Assembly (NCBI RefSeq): GCF_009680455.1
Contig: NZ_WKRD01000008.1
Location: forward strand, 125,820 to 189,819
Origin: Lachnospira eligens
GTDB taxonomy: Bacteria > Bacillota > Clostridia > Lachnospirales > Lachnospiraceae
DNA length: 64,000 nt
Direction: 5' to 3'
Shown here: positions 25,856-33,667 of the stretch, piece by piece
Position numbering within the stretch: position 1 is the stretch's first letter
Layout of the letters: the number at the start of each line of letters is the position of its first letter
Made by a program: the position numbers and the translations under genes
The notes under the pieces: model-generated
What the model was told of the DNA's origin: nothing
Seen by the model: the letters and a program-made list of their open reading frames with translations, nothing else
The model's database searches: none

Positions 25856-26374
25856 TTATAACTTCTCTGGTTCTGGATATTCCTCTCCAAATGTCTCAAC
25901 AGTAACAGTCTTCATAACCTGTGGTTTTCTAGGTCTGTCGCTGTAATCTGTGTCTACGCCTGCAATCTTGTCAAGAACATCTTCACCCTCGATAAGCTTA
26001 CCAAAAGCAGCGTAATCTCCGTCAAGATGTGGAGCGTTCTGGTGCATGATAAAGAACTGTGAGCCTGCAGAATCAGGTCTCATAGAACGAGCCATTGAAA
26101 GAACACCTCTTGTATGCTTTAAGTCGTTCTTAAATCCGTTAGATGCGAATTCGCCCTTGATAGAGTAGCCAGGACCACCCATACCTGTTCCTTCAGGGTC
26201 ACCACCCTGAATCATAAAACCTGCGATTACTCTGTGAAATATAAGTCCGTCATAGAATCCCTTCTGAACAAGATTAACGAAATTATTAACTGATGTAGGT
26301 GCGATTTCCGGATAAAGCTCAGCTTTCATCACATCGCCGTTTTCCATTGTGAATGTAACTATTGGATTAGCCAT
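25856..26374 (-). CDS. Cyclophilin-type peptidyl-prolyl isomerase
   Basis: This encodes 172 aa from ATG 26374, behind a perfect AGGAGG site; the longer frame upstream has none. The single cyclophilin domain carries the catalytic Arg/Phe/Gln set in GLIFHRVIAGFMIQGGDPEGTG, SMARSMRPDSAGSQFFIM and the Trp-position segment HLDGDYAAFGKLIEG. There is no signal peptide, so it is cytoplasmic and assists protein folding. It is a single-gene unit with its own promoter and terminator. Confidence 0.94.
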   Translation of the reverse strand: MANPIVTFTMENGDVMKAELYPEIAPTSVNNFVNLVQKGFYDGLIFHRVIAGFMIQGGDPEGTGMGGPGYSIKGEFASNGFKNDLKHTRGVLSMARSMRPDSAGSQFFIMHQNAPHLDGDYAAFGKLIEGEDVLDKIAGVDTDYSDRPRKPQVMKTVTVETFGEEYPEPEKL

Positions 26375-26438
26375 ATTATTCCTCCTGAAATTCATCAAAT
26401 TGCCCGCTTGTCTGCATGAGCAAAATGTGATGTAATTA

Positions 26439-26467
26439 ATTCTAAATACTACAGTATAAAAAGTCAA
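26439..26467 (-). promoter_or_regulatory. Sigma-A promoter of the cyclophilin gene
   Basis: On the minus strand TTGACT and TAGAAT are spaced by 17 bp, 65 bp upstream of the start codon. Confidence 0.65.
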
Positions 26468-26502
26468 ATTAAAACTTTAGAAACAATTATGAAGAGGCAT
26501 AT

Positions 26503-27201
26503 ATGAGAAAATGTATTGATATGGGCGAAGGCAGAAAAATAATAATTAGTGATAAAGATACGTTAAACCCTGATGGAACACTGGAGATTCCTGATATAGG
26601 GCTTGGAGAAGCATACCTTGGAAAAGCTTCATATGTTGTATATGATGAGGAAGATATTGATGACGACCTGTTAAAACTTGTATGTGCCAGAAAATACAAT
26701 GAGCCGCTTGTAATTGCCAGAACGGAGAGGTTTATTATACGGGAGATGACAGTGGGGGATTTACCAAATTTATACGAATTATATCAGACACTTTCAGACT
26801 GCCAGTATGTTGAACCATTATATGAATATAAGGATGAAAAAGCATTTACAATAAAATACATTGAGAATATGTATGGCTTCTTCGGGTACGGTCTGTGGCT
26901 TGTGTTTGATAAGAAAACAGGTGAGCTAGTGGCAAGGGCAGGCGTTGAAAACCGTAGTATAGACGGACAGAATTGTCAGGAGCTTGGGTATCTTGTAAAA
27001 AAAAGCTGGCAGGGAAAGCATGTGGCATGGGAAGTTATGAACCATATAGTGGATATTGCTAAGGACAGGTTTGGTTTAGAAGAATTGTATATATGCACAG
27101 TGAAAACAAATATCCCATCCATACAGCTTGCATTGAAACTGGGTTTCACATTGTATGCAGGCGATACAGACGGGATGAATATATATAGAAAAAAGCTGTG
27201 A
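26503..27201 (+). CDS. GNAT-family N-acetyltransferase with N-terminal extension
   Basis: This 232-aa protein has a GNAT domain at about 75-232 (IIREMTVGDLPNLYELYQ at its start, LVKKSWQGKHVAWEVMNHIVDIA for the acetyl-CoA loop, TNIPSIQLALKLGFTLY at the end). The first 70 residues are an extra domain (MRKCIDMGEGRKIIISDKDT) with no recognised fold. The substrate is unknown; this branch includes ribosomal-protein and small-molecule acetyltransferases. The ribosome site is weak (GAAGAGG). Confidence 0.82.
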   Translation: MRKCIDMGEGRKIIISDKDTLNPDGTLEIPDIGLGEAYLGKASYVVYDEEDIDDDLLKLVCARKYNEPLVIARTERFIIREMTVGDLPNLYELYQTLSDCQYVEPLYEYKDEKAFTIKYIENMYGFFGYGLWLVFDKKTGELVARAGVENRSIDGQNCQELGYLVKKSWQGKHVAWEVMNHIVDIAKDRFGLEELYICTVKTNIPSIQLALKLGFTLYAGDTDGMNIYRKKL

Positions 27202-27206
27202 TTATA

Positions 27207-27908
27207 TCAGGCTGTCTTCATATTAAATATATATCTTATAAAATCAGCAGCATTGGTCTGATACTTTGATGATGATACAACACCATAGCAAGGGTCTTTC
27301 ATATTCAGGTCACTGTCTTTGATTACAGGTGCTTCAGTGATATCTACAGCAATAGGATATGTCTCTCCGGCAGTGTTGGTGAAATACACAATGTAATCAT
27401 CTAACTGCTCTAATTCCTCATCGGAGAATATATCGCGCAAATCACAGAAGAATATATCCTTGTCAGTACAGAAGTAATCAATATACTCACGTTCAGAAAG
27501 GTATCCGTCAAGAGAACCAGTTGATGCATAAGTATATAACTTATTAGCTGAAACATATGCTTCCTGGTCCATTGCCACTTCTTTCAGTGAAAATGTATAT
27601 GAGAAATCAACCTGTTCTTTCTTGCCGTCAATTCCAAGATAGTCTGTAAGTCCGGTTGTGAGAATATCAGTATCATTTTCATAACCTGTCATCTTGCCAT
27701 CAAGTACAGCAACAAAACATACAGTATCATAATTGTTCTTAACTATGGATGAAATAAGAGAAACTGCAAATATAACTGCAAGTACAACTCCTACGATTGG
27801 AATCCAGTAATAGCTCCATATGTATTTGATTTTATCTGAAAAAGACAAATCTTTAAGCTTTTTACGCTGCTCTTTAATTTCGTCGTGAATGTTGTTCCCT
27901 TTAGCCAT
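27207..27908 (-). CDS. Membrane-anchored extracytoplasmic protein, unknown
   Basis: This encodes 233 aa from ATG 27908 behind AAGGAG. A charged cytoplasmic head (EIKEQRKKLKDLSF) leads into a TM helix at about 34-56 (YYWIPIVGVVLAVIFAVSLI). The rest, about 175 residues, is outside, acidic, and rich in Asp/Tyr (LSEREYIDYFCTDKDIFFCD). I do not recognise the family. It is convergent with the GNAT gene, only 5 bp apart. Confidence 0.65.
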   Translation of the reverse strand: MAKGNNIHDEIKEQRKKLKDLSFSDKIKYIWSYYWIPIVGVVLAVIFAVSLISSIVKNNYDTVCFVAVLDGKMTGYENDTDILTTGLTDYLGIDGKKEQVDFSYTFSLKEVAMDQEAYVSANKLYTYASTGSLDGYLSEREYIDYFCTDKDIFFCDLRDIFSDEELEQLDDYIVYFTNTAGETYPIAVDITEAPVIKDSDLNMKDPCYGVVSSSKYQTNAADFIRYIFNMKTA

Positions 27909-28009
27909 AAACACTCCTTAATAATCGTTATTGTTTAACAGTTTATCATAAATGCTGTGGCAAAAAAACAGCTTTTATAAACATTTAAGAAATATATACG
28001 AAAAATTCT

Positions 28010-28037
28010 TTGATTTTTATGGCAGGTCTTGTATAAT
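28010..28037 (+). promoter_or_regulatory. Putative sigma-A promoter of the YesL-like gene
   Basis: TTGATT, a 16-bp spacer and a perfect TATAAT lie 30 bp upstream of the start codon at 28068. Confidence 0.6.
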
Positions 28038-28067
28038 CATAGTGTTTAAGCAAAGGGGTATATAATT

Positions 28068-28763
28068 ATGAATGGATTTGGATTAGATGGAAAACTTTTT
28101 AGAGGACTCACCAAGGCGGGTGACTTTATAATACTGGCAGTTATTACAGTTGTATTCTGTCTGCCGGTTGTAACAATAGGAGCATCGCTTACAGCAGCAT
28201 TTTATTCAGGAATAAAATTAGTACGAGACGAGGAAAGTTATGTATACAAAGATTTCTGGAAGTCATTCAAGATGAACTTCGTACAGGGATTTCTGTTAGA
28301 GATTGTACATGGAGTTATTGGCTTTCTTCTTTTTATTGATTTAAGAGCAAGCGTACAGTGGGGACTTGTTCAGGGTTCACAGATAGGAACTTTGTTTATA
28401 TTTGTTGTAATAGGAGTCATGGCAATATGGGTTGGAATAATGCTTTACTCATTTGCAATGCTTTCAAGATATGACAATAAGCTTATAGGTACACTTAAGA
28501 ATTCACTTATTATATGTATGCATCATCTTCCACAGACAATAATTATGCTTATAGCAACTGTTGGACTGATATATTTCTCATGCATATATTTCACTGCATT
28601 TATAGTAACAATACCATTGATACTGTATGTTGATTCATATATTTTCTCAAGTATATTCAAGAAATTGGAAAAAGACATGGTTAAGAAAGATGAACCAGAG
28701 GTTATTGAGAATGAGGAATCAGAAGATTTAATCGAAGATACAACAGATAATAAAGAAGAATAA
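28068..28763 (+). CDS. YesL-family (DUF624) membrane protein
   Basis: This 231-aa protein has about five TM helices and the DUF624 opening (LFRGLTKAGDFIILAVITVVFCLPVVTIGASLTA split over residues 10-43), with the YesL-type LVRDEESYVYKDFWKSFK. The C-terminal 40 residues are acidic and cytoplasmic. In Bacillus yesL is linked to rhamnogalacturonan uptake genes; here it stands alone and its role is unknown. AAAGGGG precedes the ATG. Confidence 0.82.
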   Translation: MNGFGLDGKLFRGLTKAGDFIILAVITVVFCLPVVTIGASLTAAFYSGIKLVRDEESYVYKDFWKSFKMNFVQGFLLEIVHGVIGFLLFIDLRASVQWGLVQGSQIGTLFIFVVIGVMAIWVGIMLYSFAMLSRYDNKLIGTLKNSLIICMHHLPQTIIMLIATVGLIYFSCIYFTAFIVTIPLILYVDSYIFSSIFKKLEKDMVKKDEPEVIENEESEDLIEDTTDNKEE

Positions 28764-28779
28764 ATCCTAAAAAAGGGGC

Positions 28780-28818
28780 GGGGTCACAGGCTGGGTAGTT
28801 TCCTGTGACCCCATTTTA
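28780..28818 (+). terminator. Terminator behind the YesL-like gene
   Basis: GGGGTCACAGG pairs perfectly with CCTGTGACCCC, with ATTTTAT following. Confidence 0.8.
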
Positions 28819-28862
28819 TATATCTGTACGGTTATGGGATACAGATAGCGAAAGTTATGTAC

Positions 28863-28904
28863 AAAAAAAGAGATAACGGTCAGATAGTAATTCTGACTGT
28901 TATC
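28863..28904 (-). terminator. Terminator behind glnB (minus strand)
   Basis: GATAACGGTCAGA pairs with TCTGACTGTTATC. On the minus strand it is followed by TCTTTTTTT, placing it right for glnB, which ends at 28934. Confidence 0.8.
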
Positions 28905-28933
28905 CCCGTTGATAACCAATAATTAATATGAAA

Positions 28934-29272
28934 TTATAAAGCGTCTGTCCCACGCTCTCCTGTACGGATTCTGATAGCATCATATACGTCATAAACAAAT
29001 ATCTTGCCATCACCATATTCTCCGGTATTAATCTGCTCAATTATCTGATCAATAATTGCCTCGTAAGTCTCATCTGATACAATTGATTCGACCTTAACCT
29101 TTGGAAGAAGATTACCACCGAAATCAACACCGTTGTAAACCTGCTTATGTCCACGCTGGCTTCCATATCCCATGATATTAGAAATCATAAGTCCATGCGC
29201 ACCATTGCTATTAAGGATGGTCTTAAGATCATCAAGTCTTTCAGGTCTGATAATAATCTCTAACTTTTTCAT
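28934..29272 (-). CDS. glnB: PII nitrogen regulatory protein
   Basis: This 112-aa PII protein senses ATP/ADP and 2-oxoglutarate and binds transporters or enzymes to match nitrogen assimilation to carbon. Hallmarks are MKKLEIIIRPERLDDLK, the T-loop (GYGSQRGHKQVYNGVDF...LLPKVKVE) and the C-loop with RTGERG. The T-loop Tyr that is uridylylated in enteric PII (Tyr51) aligns with Phe (VDF), so classical uridylylation is not expected. It is a single-gene unit, not next to amtB or glnN. AAAGGA precedes the ATG. Confidence 0.93.
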   Translation of the reverse strand: MKKLEIIIRPERLDDLKTILNSNGAHGLMISNIMGYGSQRGHKQVYNGVDFGGNLLPKVKVESIVSDETYEAIIDQIIEQINTGEYGDGKIFVYDVYDAIRIRTGERGTDAL

Positions 29273-29301
29273 AATTAATATCCTTTCGTGCTGACGACAT
29301 C

Positions 29302-29330
29302 ATTAAAACACTGAAACTGGCAAAAGTCAA
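29302..29330 (-). promoter_or_regulatory. Sigma-A promoter of glnB
   Basis: On the minus strand TTGACT and TTTAAT are spaced by 17 bp, 30 bp upstream of the start codon. It explains why glnB needs no read-through from the gene upstream. Confidence 0.65.
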
Positions 29331-29395
29331 CTCAATTACCGTATAAACGAATAATGTAAATAACCAAATTGCATTTGTTAAAAAATATAAAGCAA

Positions 29396-29935
29396 TCAGT
29401 CTTCGTAAAGCTGTCTGCTGGTTGAAAATACTAAGAAACAATAATATATGGTAATCACGGCAATCAGTGCTTCAACAAGTATAGACCACATTGTTATTGT
29501 AGACTTGAATGCAAAATAGTGGATAAATATTCCGGCAGACATAAGAAGCCATGTTATCTGATAATTTCTTGTAACAGCAGTTTTTTCCTGTATCCTTGCT
29601 TCCATGACAAGGGCTTCTGTATAATAATAGGTAAAATATATAGCAAATACGACACTGATACCTATTGCTATAGAATACATAGTCTCTGGCACAGGCCAGT
29701 CTCTTGCAATAAGATATTGTGAGAGTATTGCACCGGCAAGTCCGGCAAGAGAAAGAAACATTCCTTTCTTAAAGCGGGAATTAAGTTCTTTCATATTATT
29801 GATACCGAGGAATATAAGGATGTATCCGACGATATCATTGCTTATATCAATGTTTACAGTGCCAAAGGAAACCCAGAATCTTGTGCAGATAAGGAAGATT
29901 CCTATAATTACGAATATTGAATTCTTTTTGTTCAT
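29396..29935 (-). CDS. Five-TM membrane protein of unknown function
   Basis: This 179-aa protein has about five TM segments (about 7-22, 32-48, 60-78, 88-106, 127-170 as one or two helices). The middle loop (TEALVMEARIQEKTAVTRNYQ) is cytoplasmic and charged. I do not recognise the family. AAGGAG lies upstream of ATG 29935 and a good promoter lies before it. It precedes glnB on the same strand by 123 bp. Confidence 0.65.
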   Translation of the reverse strand: MNKKNSIFVIIGIFLICTRFWVSFGTVNIDISNDIVGYILIFLGINNMKELNSRFKKGMFLSLAGLAGAILSQYLIARDWPVPETMYSIAIGISVVFAIYFTYYYTEALVMEARIQEKTAVTRNYQITWLLMSAGIFIHYFAFKSTITMWSILVEALIAVITIYYCFLVFSTSRQLYED

Positions 29936-29969
29936 ATTATTAATGTACTCCTTATAAAAATGTATCTTT

Positions 29970-29998
29970 ATATTAAGTTAATCTTGCGGTAAGGTCAA
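29970..29998 (-). promoter_or_regulatory. Sigma-A promoter of the five-TM protein gene
   Basis: On the minus strand TTGACC and TAATAT are spaced by 17 bp, 35 bp upstream of the start codon. Confidence 0.6.
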
Positions 29999-30083
29999 CG
30001 TAAAAAGCGGGTGTTTATAAAAATTTTATAGCAGTGCTTATAAATATATGTAAAATTATGTAGAAATTTGTTGGATTAGATGG

Positions 30084-30110
30084 TAAATTATCAGATAAAC
30101 ATGCCGATAA
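30084..30110 (+). promoter_or_regulatory. Sigma-D (sigma-28, FliA-type) promoter
   Basis: TAAA at 30084-30087 and GCCGATAA at 30103-30110 are separated by exactly 15 bp. Both elements and the spacer match the published flagellar sigma-28 consensus (TAAA-N15-GCCGATAA) without a mismatch. It lies 42 bp before the start codon at 30152. Confidence 0.8.
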
Positions 30111-30151
30111 ATATAAAACAAGGATGTAATCTATGCAGAAAGGAGTCAGCT

Positions 30152-30559
30152 ATGGGAGTAGGAAGAATTAATATTCATTCATTTTATGATAACTATACAA
30201 TAGGCAGTAAACATAATAATAATCTGCAGAATACAGAAGATGTTCAGATAGAACAGACAGGAGCTGGCTCACAGGAGGCTGGCAGTCAGAATCAGACTGA
30301 CAAGGAAATTAACAAAGCACCTGTACATTCTGATCCTAAAGAATTTGCATTTGATTTTGAGAACAGAAACAGATTCAATCTTGTTGCTGCAACAAGCAGT
30401 ATGGAAGATGTTGACATTAAGAAAGCTGTATCTGATATGGAGAAGGATCAGGTACTTGACCAATACAAGTTCTTTATAGGAACTGCACAAAAGATGCAGA
30501 AGATGCCTAATCTTGGTACTGATGCAGATGGTACAGTAACCCTTAAGATGACGGAGTAG
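30152..30559 (+). CDS. Unknown soluble protein of the flagellar sigma-D regulon
   Basis: This encodes 135 aa from ATG 30152, behind AAAGGAG; a longer frame from 30080 would start inside the promoter. The protein is hydrophilic with no signal peptide: MGVGRINIHSFYDNYTIG, a Gln/Asn/Ser-rich stretch (about 30-60), then a helical C-terminus (SSMEDVDIKKAVSDMEKDQVLDQYKFFIG split around residues 80-110). I know no family for it. The sigma-D promoter puts it among late flagellar, chemotaxis or secreted proteins, and its size and polarity would suit an exported or regulatory motility protein. Confidence 0.7.
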   Translation: MGVGRINIHSFYDNYTIGSKHNNNLQNTEDVQIEQTGAGSQEAGSQNQTDKEINKAPVHSDPKEFAFDFENRNRFNLVAATSSMEDVDIKKAVSDMEKDQVLDQYKFFIGTAQKMQKMPNLGTDADGTVTLKMTE

Positions 30560-30600
30560 ACAGGGATTATAACACTTTTGAAATTTTTTTAAAAAAGTGC

Positions 30601-30629
30601 TTGCATTCCTGAAAACATTCATGTATAAT
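30601..30629 (+). promoter_or_regulatory. Strong sigma-A promoter of tRNA-Gln
   Basis: TTGCAT, 17 bp, TATAAT. It lies 20 bp upstream of the mature tRNA 5' end. Confidence 0.8.
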
Positions 30630-30649
30630 ACAGCATGTCGTCACGACAT

Positions 30650-30722
30650 TGGGCTTTCGCCAAGTGGTAAGGCACTGGATTCTGATTCCAGCACTTCGGG
30701 GGTTCGAATCCCTCAAGCCCAG
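30650..30722 (+). tRNA. tRNA-Gln (anticodon CTG)
   Basis: The acceptor TGGGCTT pairs with AAGCCCA, with G as discriminator. The anticodon stem CTGGA/TCCAG holds the loop TTCTGAT, giving CTG, which reads CAG. The T arm GGGGG-TTCGAAT-CCCTC is normal. CCA is not encoded. A strong promoter precedes it and a terminator follows. Confidence 0.95.
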
Positions 30723-30726
30723 CTAG

Positions 30727-30758
30727 AAACCTCTCGTAGTCATACGAGAGGTTTTTTT
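30727..30758 (+). terminator. Terminator behind tRNA-Gln
   Basis: AAACCTCTCGTA pairs with TACGAGAGGTTT around a GTCA loop, followed by TTTTTTT in total. Confidence 0.9.
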
Positions 30759-30856
30759 GTGCGAGTAGCGATGAGAATAGACGTAGAAAGGCAACATACA
30801 TACTTGCACTGAAATATTATGAAAGGGCTGGTGAAGCTGCCAGCATAGGTGTTGTT

Positions 30857-31684
30857 ATGATAGAGTTAGGAAAAACACAGTGTCTTAACATTGTAAAGGT
30901 AACAGATTTCGGAGTATATCTTGGAACAGAAGAAGATAAAGTCCTTCTTCCTAAAAAACAGGTTCCAGATGATGTTGAAGTGGGAGATGCTCTCACAGTA
31001 TTTGTTTACAGGGATTCAAGTGACAGACTTATTGCAACTACTAATAAGCCAAAGATTCAGCTTGGAGAACTTAAGAGACTTAAAGTATCACAGGTTACAG
31101 GTATTGGCGCATTTCTTGACTGGGGACTTGAAAAAGACCTGCTCATGCCATACAAGGAACAGACAACACATGTATCAGAAGGTTCAGAGTATCTTGTTGC
31201 TCTCTATATAGATAAGAGCGGAAGACTTGCAGCCACTATGAGAATTAACAAGTATCTTGAAAAGTCAGAGACACTTGTAAAAGACAGTGCGGTTACAGGT
31301 ACTATAATAGGAATAACTCCAGATTACAGAGCGTATGTTGCTGTTGAAGATAAGTATGATGCATTTATTCCTATGTCAGAAGTGTTTGAACCACTTAGTG
31401 TCGGTGAGGTTATTCACGGACGTGTTTCAAGAGTAAGAGAAGATGGGAAACTTGTTATAAGCCTTAAGCAGAAGGCTTATATCCAGATGGACGAGGATTC
31501 AGTACAGATATATGACGCTATAGTAAAGAAGGGTGGAAGTCTTGGATTTACTGATAAAGCAGACCCAGAGATTATCAAGAAACATTTTAATATGAGTAAA
31601 AATGCTTTCAAGAGAGCTGTAGGAAGACTGCTTAAAGAAGGCAAAATTGAGATAACACAGAATTCAATAGTTCTTAAGAAATAG
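30857..31684 (+). CDS. cvfB: S1-domain RNA-binding protein, CvfB family
   Basis: This 275-aa protein has three S1/OB-like domains (about 5-65, 70-135, 143-215, with TGTIIGITPDYRAYVAVEDKYDAFIP) and a C-terminal winged helix (about 225-272, MSKNAFKRAVGRLLKEGKIEI). That is the CvfB/YitL layout. CvfB in staphylococci is an RNA-binding regulator of virulence genes. The ribosome site is weak (AGGTG). It stands between tRNA-Gln and ridA. Confidence 0.9.
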   Translation: MIELGKTQCLNIVKVTDFGVYLGTEEDKVLLPKKQVPDDVEVGDALTVFVYRDSSDRLIATTNKPKIQLGELKRLKVSQVTGIGAFLDWGLEKDLLMPYKEQTTHVSEGSEYLVALYIDKSGRLAATMRINKYLEKSETLVKDSAVTGTIIGITPDYRAYVAVEDKYDAFIPMSEVFEPLSVGEVIHGRVSRVREDGKLVISLKQKAYIQMDEDSVQIYDAIVKKGGSLGFTDKADPEIIKKHFNMSKNAFKRAVGRLLKEGKIEITQNSIVLKK

Positions 31685-31766
31685 CTTCTTGAATGAATAT
31701 GATGATTGCGGTACAATATATTTAATGCGTTTGTAACGTAAAATATGTTGAAATAAGGAGATTATT

Positions 31767-32144
31767 ATGCAGAAAGTAATCAGTACAGACAAGGCACCAA
31801 GTGCAATCGGACCATATTCACAGGCTATCGAGATTAACAATATGGTATATACATCAGGAGTTATCCCTGTAATACCAGCTACAGGCGAGATAGCAGAAGG
31901 CGGAGTTGAGGCTCAGGCTGAGCAGGCATTTCAGAATCTCTGCAATCTTGTTGAGGCTTCAGGCTCTAAGGTAGAGAACATTGTTAAGACAACAGTATTT
32001 ATTAAAGAAATGAATGATTTCGGTAAGATTAATGAAATCTACAAGAAATATTTTAAGGAGCCATTTCCAGCACGTTCATGCGTAGAAGTTGCAAGACTTC
32101 CTAAGGATGTTCTTCTTGAAGTGGAAGCAATTGCATGGAAGTAA
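31767..32144 (+). CDS. ridA: RidA family enamine/imine deaminase
   Basis: This 125-aa RidA hydrolyses reactive 2-aminoacrylate and other enamines released by PLP enzymes. The N-terminal KAPSAIGPYSQAIEINNMVYTSG, the Arg in PFPARSCVEVARLP that binds the carboxylate, and the Glu in LLEVEAIAWK are all present, so it is of the active RidA type. AAGGAG precedes the ATG. It overlaps the CPBP protease gene by 10 bp. Confidence 0.94.
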   Translation: MQKVISTDKAPSAIGPYSQAIEINNMVYTSGVIPVIPATGEIAEGGVEAQAEQAFQNLCNLVEASGSKVENIVKTTVFIKEMNDFGKINEIYKKYFKEPFPARSCVEVARLPKDVLLEVEAIAWK

Positions 32145-33091
32145 GAAAAGTTAATGGCTTTTTTATTATATTTGTAATAGGTTATATCGGATTATCTGTT
32201 GTGTGTGCATCGATTATGGCTTATGCACAGAATTCAGGTATAGCTGTGCCTGACTGGATTCAGTATGTTATGTCAGAAGGGATAATTCTTCTTATTGCAA
32301 TTATATATATGATTGTTCAGAAGATTGATCCTATCAGGGAGATTCCATACAAAAGAATAGGCATAGTTGATGTAATTCTTTCACTTGTTGCAGGATACTG
32401 CCTTATTCCGGCAGTATTATTAATAAGTAATCTTAGCATGTTGTTTTCAACTAATTATCTTGAGGAGGGAACAACAACACTGCTTACATATCCATTTGCG
32501 ATGCAGGTTATATTGCTGGCAGTTATTCCGCCGCTTGTAGAAGAGCTTATATTCCGCGGGATATTCTTTGGCTCTTACAGGAAAGCCGGAATGACAGGTG
32601 CTGCACTAATGAGCGGATTATTATTCGGTTGCTTTCATCTTAATATTAATCAGGCGTTGTATGCATTTGTTATAGGAATTGTGTTTGCATATATGGTTGA
32701 GGCTACAGGTTCTTTGTGGTCGTCAGTTATTGCACATTTTGCGGTAAATACATATTCAATAGGAATTGTACAGATTCTTAAGATGGCGGGAATGTATGCG
32801 CAGGATGGCAGTGTATCTGAAACATTTGAAAATGCAGAGAGTGTGGCAGGTCAGAGCACAGCAATTACGGTTGTGCAGATTGCGATGATTGCTGTTATAG
32901 CAGCAGTATTCATGATGCTTGCTGTATTATGTATAAGAACAATGGCAAAACGTCATGGAAATCTTGAAAAAATGAAGATTCAGAATGTTAAATTATCACA
33001 TATAAAGAATTATTTTACAGCTCCGGTTATTGTTGGCATTGTTGTGTGCGTAATGTATATGATAATGCTTGAATTTTCAGGAACTCTTTAG
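32135..33091 (+). CDS. CPBP-family intramembrane metalloprotease
   Basis: This 318-aa protein has about eight TM helices. It carries the three CPBP (Abi/CAAX protease) motifs: VEELIFRGIFFG at about residue 132, FGCFHLNINQA at about 168, and AHFAVNTYSI at about 203. These Glu/His/Asn residues bind the catalytic metal inside the membrane. Relatives process prenylated proteins, bacteriocins or anti-sigma factors; no substrate gene is adjacent. The long C-terminal part after residue 230 adds two or three helices. The 10-bp overlap with ridA indicates one transcript. Confidence 0.9.
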   Translation: MEVRKVNGFFIIFVIGYIGLSVVCASIMAYAQNSGIAVPDWIQYVMSEGIILLIAIIYMIVQKIDPIREIPYKRIGIVDVILSLVAGYCLIPAVLLISNLSMLFSTNYLEEGTTTLLTYPFAMQVILLAVIPPLVEELIFRGIFFGSYRKAGMTGAALMSGLLFGCFHLNINQALYAFVIGIVFAYMVEATGSLWSSVIAHFAVNTYSIGIVQILKMAGMYAQDGSVSETFENAESVAGQSTAITVVQIAMIAVIAAVFMMLAVLCIRTMAKRHGNLEKMKIQNVKLSHIKNYFTAPVIVGIVVCVMYMIMLEFSGTL

Positions 33092-33099
33092 AAAAATAT

Positions 33100-33137
33100 A
33101 AAGCCCATGTACATAGAAAACTGTGTACATGGGCTTT
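33100..33137. terminator. Bidirectional terminator
   Basis: AAAGCCCATGTACA pairs perfectly with TGTACATGGGCTTT around 10 bases. It sits between the CPBP gene and the convergent YjfB-like gene. Confidence 0.8.
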
Positions 33138-33170
33138 GTATTTCTAAAGATATGCATAGGGAAAACTGAA

Positions 33171-33347
33171 TCAGATTCTTAAGTCAATATTCTGACCAAG
33201 TTCTGGTGTAACGGATGCTTCCATCATCTTAGCGATATCAGCACCAGCCGTTTCAACTGTATCAAGATTCTTCTTTAGCATTGCAATCTGGATATCATTA
33301 GTTATGCCAGATGTACTTATGTTAGTAGATAAACCGGCTATAGTCAT
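33171..33347 (-). CDS. YjfB-like putative motility peptide (58 aa)
   Basis: This encodes 58 aa from ATG 33347, which follows a GGAGG site by 7 bases. The opening MTIAGLSTNISTSGITNDIQ and the Met/Ala/Lys-rich helix up to KMMEASV match the small YjfB family, which in Bacillus is under sigma-D and linked to motility. There are no flagellar genes nearby. No convincing sigma-D promoter is seen before it. Confidence 0.7.
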   Translation of the reverse strand: MTIAGLSTNISTSGITNDIQIAMLKKNLDTVETAGADIAKMMEASVTPELGQNIDLRI

Positions 33348-33667
33348 AATCATTCCTCCAATCGTGTACATATATAACAGATGCGCATGAATAATAAAGT
33401 AAATACCCTATTGCTCTTTTTTATTATATATTTAAAAGGTTTTTATTTCAACAAACAATTAAAAACATAAACAGCATTAGTGATGTTTGCAGATAAACAG
33501 GTGGTAAATTTGTACAATTTATACATAAGAGGACTGGCTATGGTAAATTTGCAAAAAAAACGAGGAAAAGATTTGTAAAAATGTAATGTGGTAAAAAAGT
33601 CCTGTTTAGTGTATTATAATTACATCAAAAGCGCAAAGGCGCATTTATATTAGGAGGATATTTAATA
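33348..33667. other. AT-rich intergenic region before ugpC
   Basis: About 320 bp carry no gene. It holds the leader and promoter of the YjfB-like gene on the left. On the right are a TATAAT at 33615-33620 without a good -35, and two copies of TGGTAAATTTG at 33502 and 33541, 39 bp apart, which could be regulator sites for ugpC. Confidence 0.5.

Noticed and set aside
29241..29441. Minus-strand frame of 66 codons with two hydrophobic stretches
   Set aside because: It would start at TTG inside the upstream gene and run over the glnB promoter, ribosome site and start codon. A frameshifted extension of the five-TM protein was considered, but that protein already ends normally.
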